A stretch of 64,000 nt of DNA from Betaproteobacteria bacterium (lineage in GTDB: Bacteria > Pseudomonadota > Gammaproteobacteria > Burkholderiales > Rhodocyclaceae). The notes beneath the pieces are model-generated. The model did no database searches, was not told the DNA's origin, and was given only the letters and a program-made list of their open reading frames with translations. Every line of letters begins with the position of its first letter. Positions within the stretch are counted from its first letter, which is position 1. Positions 32,344 through 41,264 of this stretch are shown piece after piece. The stretch spans positions 930,001 to 994,000 of the forward strand of contig JADJLT010000006.1 of NCBI GenBank assembly GCA_016709965.1, given 5' to 3'. Made by a program: the position numbers and the translations under genes.

Positions 32344-35178
32344 ATGACTACAATGAATAATTTATTCGACAGCACAATGTTCTTTGGTGGCAATGCGCCA
32401 TTTGTAGAAGAGCTGTACGAAAACTACCTAAATAATCCGACTGCAGTGCCCGAAGAATGGCGCGAGTATTTTGATCGCTTGGCACAGATGCCTGGTTTTG
32501 TTGCTCGCGACGTTGCACACGCTCCGGTTATTTCCGCATTTGCTGAGCTGGCCAAAGACGGTGGTTTCCGTCCTCCTCCTGTCGCTGGCGGTGATAACAA
32601 GAAGCAGTCTGCGGTGGGCCAACTCGTCACCGCCTACCGTTCGATGGGAACTCGCTGGGCCGATCTTGATCCACTCAAGCGTCTGGCTCGTCCCCAGATT
32701 GACGAACTAGAGCCGTCCTTTTACGGATTCACTGATGCCGATCTTAATCAGACTTTCAGCGTAGGCTCGCTCAAAGGTTTGCCTGAGACAGCGAAATTGG
32801 GTGACATCCTCGAGACGCTGAAACAGACGTATTGCGGTACCGTTGGCGTCGAATATATGTACATGGCTGATTATGGCGAAAAGCGTTGGCTCCAGGAACG
32901 ACTGGAAGGCGTTCGTTCACGCCCCTCTTACACGCCTGATCAGAAAAAACGCCTGCTGGAACGCTTGACCGCCGCCGAGACACTTGAGCGCTATCTCCAT
33001 ACCAAATATGTTGGTCAGAAGCGCTTTTCGCTTGAAGGTGGAGAGTCCTTGATTGTTGCGCTGGATGAAGCAATTCGTTCAAGTGGAAGTCGTGGTGTTG
33101 ACGAAATTGTCATTGGAATGGCACACCGTGGTCGTCTGAATGTGTTGGTGAACACGTTGGACAAAGCTCCGTCCATGCTATTCGCAGAGTTTGAGGGCAA
33201 GAAGAAGGTTGATCTAACTGCTGGCGACGTGAAATATCACATGGGCTTTTCGTCTGATGTTTCTACGCCACAAGGTCCTTGCCACCTGACTTTGGCGTTC
33301 AACCCCTCTCACCTTGAAATTGTTAATCCGGTCGTCGAGGGATCTGTTTACGCCCGTCAAGTTCGTCGTGGGGAAGGTAGTAAAGCAAAGATATTGCCGG
33401 TGATCGTTCACGGCGATTCGGCCGTTATTGGTCAAGGTGTTAATCAGGAAATGCTGAACTTCGCTCAGACCCGCGGCTATGGTACGGGTGGATCGGTTCA
33501 CATTGTTGTAAACAACCAGATCGGCTTTACAACCAGCGATCCGCGTGACTACCGCTCCGGTCACTACTGTACCGATATTTTCAAAATGGCGGATGCGCCT
33601 ATCTTCCATGTCAATGGTGACGATCCTGAAGCGGTTGCCTTGGTTACTCAAATCGCTATTGAATATCGGCAAACCTTCAGCAAGGATGTGGTAATCGACA
33701 TCGTCTGCTTCCGCAAGCTTGGACACAATGAGCAAGACGAGCCGATGGTTACGCAGCCTTTGATGTACAAGATTATCTCCAAACATCCGGGTACTCGCCG
33801 TCTGTATGGTGAGAGACTGATTGCCGAAGGGGTTTTGTCTGCAGATGGTCCGGATCAGATGATTCAAGAGTATCGCGATCATCTGGACAAGGGTGAGTTG
33901 CTTTATAACCCTGTCTTGGCGGGTTACAAGCATCCGAACATGATTGATTGGACGCCGTTCCTCGCCAAGAATTACATTGAAAACTGTGACACCACAGTTC
34001 CAATGACCGAATTGAAGCGTCTCTCTCAGCGTCTGACGACGCTTCCAGATGGCTTTACGCTGCATTCCCGTGTCAAAAAGATTGTCGAGGACCGTGGCTC
34101 GATGGGTGAAGGCAAGTTACCTGTTGACTGGGGTATGGCTGAAAATCTTGCCTATGCTTCTCTGCTGGTTTCTGGTTATGGCATACGTATTTCGGGTGAA
34201 GACGTGGGTCGCGGTACCTTCTTCCATCGTCACGCAGCATTCCATGATCAGAATCGTGAAAGCTGGGATAAGGGTACCTATATTCCGTTGAAACACCTGC
34301 AGGAAAAGCAGTCAGGTTTCCATTGCTATGATTCGGTGCTCTCAGAAGAGGCTGTTCTGGCATTTGATTACGGATATGCCACTGCCAATCCCTATGAATT
34401 AGTTATCTGGGAAGGCCAGTTTGGAGACTTTGCTAACGGCGCCCAAGTTGTCATTGACCAATTCATTACCTCTGGTGAGGCAAAGTGGGGACGTGCATGT
34501 GGTCTTGTCATGCTGCTCCCCCACGGGTATGAAGGCCAAGGTCCTGAGCACTCATCGGCGCGACTGGAACGATTCATGAACCAGTGTGCAGAGATGAACA
34601 TGGAAGTTTGTGTGCCTACGACGGCAGCACAGGTATTCCATATGCTTCGTCGTCAGGCACTCCGCATGCAGCGCAAGCCTTTGGTTGTGATGTCCCCGAA
34701 ATCATTGCTGCGCCACAAAGATGCCGCTTCTCCGCTTGAAGATCTTGCAAGTGGTGAATTCAAGCGGATCATAGGCGAAGTCGACGAGCTTGATGGCAAG
34801 AAGGTCAAACGTGTCGTTCTGTGTTCAGGCAAGGTCTACTATGATTTGCTGGCGGCAAGGCGCGAGAAGAAAATTACCGATATCGCCATTGTTCGTGTAG
34901 AGCAGTTGTATCCTTTCCCGCAGGCTTCGCTGCAGGCCGAAATGGCCAAATATCCGAAGGCGACAGAAATTGTGTGGTGTCAGGAAGAGCCGCGTAATCA
35001 AGGCGCTTGGTACTGGATTGCTTCCCGCCATCATCTTGATGCGCAAATTGGTGTCAAGCGCAAGCTACTATTGGTCTCGCGCCCGGCATCTCCGTCGCCA
35101 GCTGTCGGTTATCTGGCGAAGCACAACGAGCAACAAAAGGCACTGGTCGAGTCCGCATTGGGCAAGATTGAGTACTAA
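32344..35178 (+). CDS. sucA: 2-oxoglutarate dehydrogenase E1 component
   Basis: 944 aa from the ATG at 32344 behind AGGGGAC. Motifs: NNLFDSTMFFGGNAPFVEEL at the start, GMAHRGRLNVL, the thiamine diphosphate region HGDSAVIGQGVNQE and IVVNNQIGFTTSDP, ICFRKLGHNEQDEP-like VCFRKLGHNEQDEP, and LLPHGYEGQGPEHSSAR-type LPHGYEGQGPEHSS near the C-terminal half. It decarboxylates 2-oxoglutarate with thiamine diphosphate. It is followed after 24 bp by sucB. Confidence 0.97.
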   Translation: MTTMNNLFDSTMFFGGNAPFVEELYENYLNNPTAVPEEWREYFDRLAQMPGFVARDVAHAPVISAFAELAKDGGFRPPPVAGGDNKKQSAVGQLVTAYRSMGTRWADLDPLKRLARPQIDELEPSFYGFTDADLNQTFSVGSLKGLPETAKLGDILETLKQTYCGTVGVEYMYMADYGEKRWLQERLEGVRSRPSYTPDQKKRLLERLTAAETLERYLHTKYVGQKRFSLEGGESLIVALDEAIRSSGSRGVDEIVIGMAHRGRLNVLVNTLDKAPSMLFAEFEGKKKVDLTAGDVKYHMGFSSDVSTPQGPCHLTLAFNPSHLEIVNPVVEGSVYARQVRRGEGSKAKILPVIVHGDSAVIGQGVNQEMLNFAQTRGYGTGGSVHIVVNNQIGFTTSDPRDYRSGHYCTDIFKMADAPIFHVNGDDPEAVALVTQIAIEYRQTFSKDVVIDIVCFRKLGHNEQDEPMVTQPLMYKIISKHPGTRRLYGERLIAEGVLSADGPDQMIQEYRDHLDKGELLYNPVLAGYKHPNMIDWTPFLAKNYIENCDTTVPMTELKRLSQRLTTLPDGFTLHSRVKKIVEDRGSMGEGKLPVDWGMAENLAYASLLVSGYGIRISGEDVGRGTFFHRHAAFHDQNRESWDKGTYIPLKHLQEKQSGFHCYDSVLSEEAVLAFDYGYATANPYELVIWEGQFGDFANGAQVVIDQFITSGEAKWGRACGLVMLLPHGYEGQGPEHSSARLERFMNQCAEMNMEVCVPTTAAQVFHMLRRQALRMQRKPLVVMSPKSLLRHKDAASPLEDLASGEFKRIIGEVDELDGKKVKRVVLCSGKVYYDLLAARREKKITDIAIVRVEQLYPFPQASLQAEMAKYPKATEIVWCQEEPRNQGAWYWIASRHHLDAQIGVKRKLLLVSRPASPSPAVGYLAKHNEQQKALVESALGKIEY

Positions 35179-35202
35179 TAACTAAAACAGAGTGGAGTCA
35201 CT

Positions 35203-36429
35203 ATGAGCATTATCGAAGTTCAAGTTCCCCAGCTGTCCGAGTCCGTCGCCGAAGGCACACTCGCATCCTGGAAAAAGAAAGTTGGAGACGCCGTTGCACG
35301 CGACGAAATCCTGATTGATATCGAAACCGACAAGGTTGTTCTCGAGGTTCCGTCACCGGGTGCCGGCGTTCTGGTCGAAATCATCAAAGCAGATGGAGAA
35401 ACCGTTGTCTCCGGTGAATTGATCGCTCGCATCGATACCGAAGCCAAGGCAGGCGCCGCTGCTCCGGCTGCTGATGCACCAAAGGCTGCCGCTCCCGCCG
35501 CAGCCCCGGTTGCCGCTGCTGCCGCACCGGCCGGTACAGCCAGCCCTTCTGCACGCAAGATCCTTGATGAAAAGGGTATTGCTGCTGCTGATGTCGCAGG
35601 TTCTGGCCGCGGTGGACGTGTTACCAAGGAGGATGCTGTCGCTGCTGCGCCGAAGGCTGGCCCGGTTGCTGCACCCGTCGCTGCCAAGGCAGCGTTGCCT
35701 ACGCCGCCGGTGGCTGTTGCCCTGGGCGATCGTACTGAACAGCGCGTTCCGATGTCGCGTTTGCGTGCTCGTATTGCCGAACGCTTGCTGCAGTCACAGC
35801 AAACCAATGCCATCCTGACCACGTTCAACGAAGTGAACATGGGTCCGATGATGGCGCTGCGCAAGCAGTATGGTGAAAAGTTCGAAAAAGCCCACGGCGT
35901 TCGCCTCGGCTTCATGGGCTTCTTCGTCAAGGCCGCCTGTGCCGCCCTGCAGAAGTTCCCGATCCTGAACGCTTCGGTTGACGGCAACGACATCGTTTAT
36001 CACGGCTTCATCGACATCGGTATAGCCGTTGGTTCGCCGCGTGGCCTGGTCGTCCCGATCATCCGCAATGCTGACCAGATGAGCATCGCTGAAATCGAAA
36101 AGAAGATCGCCGAATTCGGTTCCAAGGCCAAGGATGGCAAGCTGACCATCGAAGACCTGACCGGCGGTACATTCTCGATCTCCAACGGTGGCATCTTCGG
36201 TTCCATGATGTCCACGCCGATCATCAACCCGCCGCAATCCGCCATCCTGGGCATCCATGCCACCAAGGACCGCGCCATGGTTGAGAACGGTCAAGTCGTT
36301 GTGCGTCCGATGAACTACCTGGCCATGTCCTACGATCACCGTATCATCGACGGCCGCGAAGCTGTGCTCGGTCTGGTGACGATGAAGGAAGCGCTGGAAG
36401 ATCCTTCACGCCTGCTGCTCGGCGTCTAA
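35203..36429 (+). CDS. sucB: 2-oxoglutarate dehydrogenase E2 (dihydrolipoamide succinyltransferase)
   Basis: 408 aa. One lipoyl domain with the lipoylated lysine in IETDKVVLEV, an alanine/proline-rich linker, a peripheral subunit-binding domain (SPSARKILDEKGIAAADVAG) and the catalytic domain ending with the active-site motif SYDHRIIDGREAV. It transfers the succinyl group to CoA. Codon third positions are visibly richer in C/G than in sucA just upstream. Confidence 0.97.
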   Translation: MSIIEVQVPQLSESVAEGTLASWKKKVGDAVARDEILIDIETDKVVLEVPSPGAGVLVEIIKADGETVVSGELIARIDTEAKAGAAAPAADAPKAAAPAAAPVAAAAAPAGTASPSARKILDEKGIAAADVAGSGRGGRVTKEDAVAAAPKAGPVAAPVAAKAALPTPPVAVALGDRTEQRVPMSRLRARIAERLLQSQQTNAILTTFNEVNMGPMMALRKQYGEKFEKAHGVRLGFMGFFVKAACAALQKFPILNASVDGNDIVYHGFIDIGIAVGSPRGLVVPIIRNADQMSIAEIEKKIAEFGSKAKDGKLTIEDLTGGTFSISNGGIFGSMMSTPIINPPQSAILGIHATKDRAMVENGQVVVRPMNYLAMSYDHRIIDGREAVLGLVTMKEALEDPSRLLLGV

Positions 36430-36442
36430 TCGACGTTGGCTG

Positions 36443-36477
36443 GCGCCAGTTCCCCGTCAAAGGGGACTGGCGCTTTT
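36443..36477 (+). terminator. Intercistronic hairpin between sucB and lpdA
   Basis: Arms GCGCCAGTTCCCC / GGGGACTGGCGC with one bulged base, followed by TTTT. It may partly terminate or protect the sucAB message and so lower lpdA output. Confidence 0.65.
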
Positions 36478-36504
36478 GCACATTTAAGATCTGAAAGGTT
36501 ATTC

Positions 36505-37929
36505 ATGTCCAAGCAATTTGACGTGCTCGTTATCGGTGGTGGTCCCGGCGGCTACATTGCAGCCATTCGTGCTTCGCAGCTCGGTTTTTCCGCCGCTTGT
36601 GCCGAATCCAATTCGTATGCCGATCCCAAGGGCGAGCCGCGCCTCGGTGGCACCTGCCTGAACGTCGGCTGCATTCCATCCAAGGCGCTGCTCCATACCT
36701 CACACTTGTTCGAGGAGGCTGGCCACAGCTTTGAAGAGCAGGGCATCAAGGTTGGCAAGGCTTCCATTGATGTGCCTGTCATGAAGGCGCGCAAGGATGG
36801 TGTGGTCAATCAACTGACCGGCGGCATCAAGATGCTGCTTAAAAAGAACAAGGTTACCTTCCTGCCGGGCCACGGTTCATTTGTCGCCAAGGAAGGCGAA
36901 TTCTGGAAGGTCAAGGTTGGCGAAGAAGAAGTGCTGGCCAAGCAAGTCATTGTTGCTACCGGTTCAAAGGCTCGTCACCTGCCGAATCTGCCGGTCGACC
37001 AGAAAATTGTCATGGATAACGAAGGTGCGCTGAATCAAGAATCCGTGCCCAAGAAACTGGCCATTATCGGTGCCGGTGTCATTGGTCTGGAAATGGGTTC
37101 GGTCTGGCGTCGTGTCGGTTCAGAAGTGACTGTCCTCGAAGCCATGCCGGATTTTCTGGCTGCCGCTGATGTCGACGTTGCCAAGGAAGCGCTCAAGTTG
37201 TTCTCCAAGCAGGGCCTGAACATCCAGATGGGCGTCAAGATTGGCGACATCAAGGCGACCAAGAAATTAGTTTCCATTGCCTATACCGACAAGGATGGCA
37301 AGGAACAGAAGCTGGATGCTGATCGCCTTATCGTTTCGATCGGCCGCGTGCCGAACACGGACGGCCTGAATGCTGAAGCCGTCGGCCTCAAGCTGGATGC
37401 CCGTGGTTTCGTCGATGTTGACGGCCACTGCCAGACCAACCTGCCAGGTGTCTGGGCAATTGGCGACGTCGTTCGCGGCCCGATGCTGGCCCACAAGGCC
37501 CACGAAGAAGGTGTCATGGTTGCCGAACTGATGGCTGGCCAGGCTGGCCACTGCAATTTCGACACCATTCCCTGGGTGATCTATACCTCGCCGGAAATCG
37601 CCTGGGTCGGCAAGACCGAACAGCAGCTCAAGGCCGATGGCGTTGCCTACAAGTCAGGCAAAGTGCCTTTCCTGGCCAACGGTCGCGCGCTGGGTATGGG
37701 TGATCCATCGGGTTTCGTTAAAGTGCTGGCTTGCAAGGAGACTGACCGCATTCTGGGTGTTCATATCATCGGTGCCAATGCCTCGGAAATCATTGCCGAG
37801 GCCGTGGTGGCGATGGAATTCGGTGGTGCTTCGGAAGATCTCGCCCGCATCTGTCACGCTCACCCGACGCTGTCGGAGACCGTGCATGAAGCGGCATTGG
37901 CTTGCGACAAGCGCACATTGAACTTCTAA
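36505..37929 (+). CDS. lpdA: Dihydrolipoyl dehydrogenase (E3)
   Basis: 474 aa from the ATG at 36505. FAD motif DVLVIGGGPGGYIAAIRA; redox disulfide in GGTCLNVGCIPSK; NAD-binding KLAIIGAGVIGLEMGSVW; C-terminal dimer-interface active site HAHPTLSETVHEAAL. It reoxidises the lipoyl group of SucB. Confidence 0.97.
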   Translation: MSKQFDVLVIGGGPGGYIAAIRASQLGFSAACAESNSYADPKGEPRLGGTCLNVGCIPSKALLHTSHLFEEAGHSFEEQGIKVGKASIDVPVMKARKDGVVNQLTGGIKMLLKKNKVTFLPGHGSFVAKEGEFWKVKVGEEEVLAKQVIVATGSKARHLPNLPVDQKIVMDNEGALNQESVPKKLAIIGAGVIGLEMGSVWRRVGSEVTVLEAMPDFLAAADVDVAKEALKLFSKQGLNIQMGVKIGDIKATKKLVSIAYTDKDGKEQKLDADRLIVSIGRVPNTDGLNAEAVGLKLDARGFVDVDGHCQTNLPGVWAIGDVVRGPMLAHKAHEEGVMVAELMAGQAGHCNFDTIPWVIYTSPEIAWVGKTEQQLKADGVAYKSGKVPFLANGRALGMGDPSGFVKVLACKETDRILGVHIIGANASEIIAEAVVAMEFGGASEDLARICHAHPTLSETVHEAALACDKRTLNF

Positions 37930-37947
37930 TCAGCCAGTCGGCTGTGC

Positions 37948-37984
37948 AAAAGGCGGGTTGCGGTAACGCACCCGCCTTTTTATT
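37948..37984 (+). terminator. Terminator after lpdA
   Basis: Long stem AAGGCGGGT.TGCG / CGCA.CCCGCCTT with a GTAA loop, followed by TTTTATTT. Ends the TCA block. Confidence 0.88.
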
Positions 37985-38022
37985 TGGCAGAATACGCTTT
38001 TACCCAACCTTGACTCATCGCG

Positions 38023-39141
38023 ATGCCCCATAAAAAACTGAATGTTGCCGCGCAAGGCATGCTCGATGCCTATAAAAATCTGCTCGATGCTCGTGGCTAT
38101 GTGGCTGATGATGCGCAGATGACTGCGGCCAATGCATTGCAGGATCTTTATACCAACCTGTTGTTTTTCAAAGTTGATCGGGGCAGCACCTTCAAGCGTT
38201 TGCTCTCGCCCCCCAAGCCGCCGAGAGGTGTGTATTTCTGGGGTGGCGTCGGGCGTGGCAAAAGTTTTCTGATGGACTGTTTTTACGATGCGGTGCCATA
38301 TCGCCGCAAGAAACGTCTGCACTTCCACTCGTTCATGCAGCAGATTCATCGCGATCTCGAGAAATACAAGGGGGAACAGGACCCCATGCTGCGACTGGCC
38401 GAATCGATCGCCAAGGATATTCGTCTGCTCTGTTTCGACGAATTCCACGTGTCGGACATTGCCGATGCCATGATTCTCGGTCGTCTGATGGATGGCTTGT
38501 TTGCGAATGGCGTGATCATTGTCATGACCTCGAATTACCCGCCTTCCATGCTGTATCCGAATGGCCTGCATCGAGAAAGCTTTCTGCCGACTATCGCATT
38601 GCTGCAGAAAAATCTCGACGTTTTCGAAGTCGATTCTGGCGTCGACTACCGATTGCGCGCATTGGAGCAGGTTGAAATCTTTCATCACCCAGCCGACGAC
38701 GCAGCCGAGACAAAAATGCTCGATTACTTCCGCATGGTTGCGGGTGAGGAAGGCAAGAAGGGCGGACAGATCGAAGTACTTGGCCGCAAAATTGACACGG
38801 TGCGCCGCGGCCATGGCGTGATCTGGTTCGATTTTCGCACCCTCTGTGGTGGCCCGCGTTCACAGAACGATTACCTTGAAATTTCACGTGCCTACCACAC
38901 GGTCCTACTGTCGCAAATTCCGAAAATGACTGCGCACCACTCGTCGGAAGCGCGGCGACTTACTTGGCTGGTCGATGTTTTCTACGACAATAAGGTCAAG
39001 TTGATCATCACCGCCGACTGCGCTGCCGAGCAGCTATACACCGAAGGTACACAGGCTAGCGAATTCATGCGTACCGTCAGTCGTCTGACCGAAATGAATT
39101 CGCGTGAATATCTGGCACTGCCGCACATCGTCGCGCCCTGA
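38023..39141 (+). CDS. zapE: Cell division protein ZapE (AFG1-like ATPase)
   Basis: 372 aa. Walker A WGGVGRGKSFLMDCFY, Walker B LLCFDEFHVSDIADAM, and MTSNYPPSMLYPNGLHRESF, all typical of AFG1/ZapE. ZapE acts on the FtsZ ring under stress. Full length for the family. Confidence 0.95.
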   Translation: MPHKKLNVAAQGMLDAYKNLLDARGYVADDAQMTAANALQDLYTNLLFFKVDRGSTFKRLLSPPKPPRGVYFWGGVGRGKSFLMDCFYDAVPYRRKKRLHFHSFMQQIHRDLEKYKGEQDPMLRLAESIAKDIRLLCFDEFHVSDIADAMILGRLMDGLFANGVIIVMTSNYPPSMLYPNGLHRESFLPTIALLQKNLDVFEVDSGVDYRLRALEQVEIFHHPADDAAETKMLDYFRMVAGEEGKKGGQIEVLGRKIDTVRRGHGVIWFDFRTLCGGPRSQNDYLEISRAYHTVLLSQIPKMTAHHSSEARRLTWLVDVFYDNKVKLIITADCAAEQLYTEGTQASEFMRTVSRLTEMNSREYLALPHIVAP

Positions 39142-39151
39142 GGATGAAAAT

Positions 39152-39949
39152 TTGAAAAAAGGCCTGAAATTCCTGTTGACCGTAGCAATCACGCTATGGG
39201 TTGGCCTGGTGGCTGCGCAGCAATTGGAGATCGTTGAGCTGCGCAGCAAGAACGCCGATCAGGTCTTGCCGACGCTGTTGCCGCTCGTTGAGCCGGGCGG
39301 CACGTTGACCGGCATGAACAACCAGCTTTTTCTCAAGGCCTCGCCGCGTAACAGGGCAGAAATCAAGCGGGCGCTGGCGGCCATTGATACGCCGACCCGA
39401 CGCCTGATCATCCGGATTTCGCAAAATCGTCAGGCCGAAGAGAACTCGCGTGGCGCCGAGGCCAGTGGGCAGGTCGTTCTCGGTAGTACCCGGCGCAGCA
39501 ATCTTGATGCCCGCGTCTGGGATACGAAGAGCGTGCGCGGCGAGAGTGCGGCGCAGATGGTGCAGACCGTTGAGGGTGGCCAGGCTTTCATCCAGGTCGG
39601 GCGTTCGCTGCCGATTCCAATGCTGCAAGTGGTGGTCGGGCCAGGTGGTGCGGTGATCAATGAAACGGTGGTTTATCAGGATGTCGGCCCAGGCTTCTAC
39701 GCTACGCCCCGGCTCAATGGCACTCGGGTGACGCTCGATATCAGCCAGCAGTCGGCCAGCCAGGGCGGTTATGGCAGCATCAACAGCCAAAGTCTATCAA
39801 CGACGGTTTCCGGGCGGCTGGGCGAATGGATAGAGTTGGGTGGCAGTGGCCGTCAGGCCAGCGGCAATCAGGGCGGCGCGCTCAATCTTTCAACCAGCGA
39901 TGCGCGTGACAATCGCTCTATTTGGCTAATGGTAGAGGAGGTCGAATGA
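39152..39949 (+). CDS. Exported secretin-type N-domain (N0/N1-like) protein
   Basis: 265 aa from a TTG at 39152, eight bases after GAGGA and only 11 bp past zapE; an ATG at 39104 lies inside zapE and has no leader. Signal peptide LKFLLTVAITLWVGLVAAQQ. QLEIVELRSKNADQVLPTLL and KRALAAIDTPTRRLIIRISQ are the short repeated domains found in type II/III secretins and pilotins. The barrel of a true secretin is absent. The remainder contains TRVTLDISQQSAS, which resembles secretin strand edges. Role unknown. Confidence 0.72.
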   Translation: MKKGLKFLLTVAITLWVGLVAAQQLEIVELRSKNADQVLPTLLPLVEPGGTLTGMNNQLFLKASPRNRAEIKRALAAIDTPTRRLIIRISQNRQAEENSRGAEASGQVVLGSTRRSNLDARVWDTKSVRGESAAQMVQTVEGGQAFIQVGRSLPIPMLQVVVGPGGAVINETVVYQDVGPGFYATPRLNGTRVTLDISQQSASQGGYGSINSQSLSTTVSGRLGEWIELGGSGRQASGNQGGALNLSTSDARDNRSIWLMVEEVE

Positions 39950-40191
39950 GCAATTTGAAACGGCATATCGGACAAAAGATCGCATTGGTGACCGCTGCAT
40001 TTTGTGCGCTGCTGGCTTTGCCGGCTTTTGGCCTGTTTGTCTGGTTATGGATGGAGCGCGGCCTGGCTGATTCCTGGGTGCCCAGTGCGCTGGCCAGCGT
40101 CGCTTTCCTTGGCGCTTGTACAGTGGTGCTCTATGTTATAAGCCGACCGCAACCCCCGTTGCCGGCGAACGGAATTCATTCCGACACTTAA
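39946..40191 (+). CDS. Small two-segment membrane protein
   Basis: 81 aa, start overlapping the upstream stop (ATGA) behind AGAGGAGG. Two hydrophobic segments (VTAAFCALLALPAFGLFVWL and WVPSALASVAFLGACTVVLY). No family recognised. Translational coupling ties it to the secretin-domain protein. Confidence 0.72.
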   Translation: MSNLKRHIGQKIALVTAAFCALLALPAFGLFVWLWMERGLADSWVPSALASVAFLGACTVVLYVISRPQPPLPANGIHSDT

Positions 40192-40224
40192 TGCAACTCG
40201 GCGAAATTGCTGTCGCCACCGCTT

Positions 40225-41163
40225 TCAGCTTTGGTCGACGAGACCGCTGATCAGCGCTGGCTCTGCCACGCCGGTCATCGGCAGCCCTGCGCTGGCTTGG
40301 TATTTCTTCAGCAATAGCACGCTGGTCTGCCCGAAAATGCCGTCGGCCTTGATGGCAATACCATTATCCGACAGGCCCAGTTGCAGCAGTCGTACGTCCA
40401 GTCCGCGCGCCAGCGGCGTTTGCAGCGTAATGCTGCGAGTGCCCGGGTGCGGTCCGTCGTAGCAGCCGGGTGGGGTGGCGCGCAGCGTGCTCATTGAAAT
40501 TTCGGCGCCACGGATAACCAGCGGTAGTTCCAGCCCCCAATAGCCTTGCTCGATCAGCCGCTGGAAGGCATTCATGCGGTAAGCCGTCTTGCGCAGGTCG
40601 CTGCGTGGATGTGTGCTCAGCCAGGCGTGGCGCGTATTGACGTAAGCCTTGATCCAGTTCTTCTCGCCCAGCGCGGTCAGGCTCCCGGCTTGGGCGATGG
40701 TACGGTCGCGTATCGCTTTCCACGAACCATGCACTGTACTGTCGTAGACCACGGCGACGCCGAGTGGCGAGGTGATACCAAGCCTGGCAGCATTGCGCGC
40801 TGCCGGTTGCCAGTAAACGTCGTCAAAAAACATGTCCTGAGTTTCACGCATGATCGGGTCATCAGCCGTGGCGCGGAGCAAATTGTGCAGCCTGAGTTCG
40901 CTATCCAATGCGAAATCAGAAGCTTCAAAACGCGGCAACCAGCGCGCCAGCCGATGGCTGAAGCGGCCACCATCATTGGCGCAGTAGCGCTGCAACAAGT
41001 CGAGTAAATTGCCCGAGCCCAGCGTCGTTTGCGAGCGCCCGAAGGTGAGATGCCCGGTGTCGCCGGGTATCACGGTGACGCTACCGTAGTCGCCAAGGAC
41101 AACGCCGGTTTCGAAAAGGTTGACGATCGATTGCGCGGTCTGCTTCTGAGTCGGGGTCAGCAT
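40225..41163 (-). CDS. GH46-like chitosanase with C-terminal peptidoglycan-binding domain
   Basis: 312 aa. N-terminal part matches the GH46/lysozyme-like pattern: LFETGVVLGDYGS with candidate catalytic E18, and PGDTGHLTFGRSQTT with D35. Residues about 250-310 form a PG_binding_1 domain (LDVRLLQLGLSDNGIAIKAD, GIFGQTSVLLLKKYQ). No signal peptide or membrane anchor is visible, unusual for a secreted chitosanase. It could leave the cell by a secretion system or on lysis. Function as a wall-degrading enzyme is inference. Confidence 0.75.
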   Translation of the reverse strand: MLTPTQKQTAQSIVNLFETGVVLGDYGSVTVIPGDTGHLTFGRSQTTLGSGNLLDLLQRYCANDGGRFSHRLARWLPRFEASDFALDSELRLHNLLRATADDPIMRETQDMFFDDVYWQPAARNAARLGITSPLGVAVVYDSTVHGSWKAIRDRTIAQAGSLTALGEKNWIKAYVNTRHAWLSTHPRSDLRKTAYRMNAFQRLIEQGYWGLELPLVIRGAEISMSTLRATPPGCYDGPHPGTRSITLQTPLARGLDVRLLQLGLSDNGIAIKADGIFGQTSVLLLKKYQASAGLPMTGVAEPALISGLVDQS

Positions 41164-41264
41164 GGTGAATGATTCCTTCCGTCTGGGTTATCGGATGATC
41201 ACAGTCGAAACTCGGTTCAGCATAGCACCACGGCATTGATCCGGCATTGCCAAAATAATGCGAC

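Noticed and set aside
39160..39190. TTCCTGTTGACCGTAGC near the start of the secretin-domain gene
   Set aside because: Shares only TTGACCG with the dispersed motif and is explained by signal-peptide codons.
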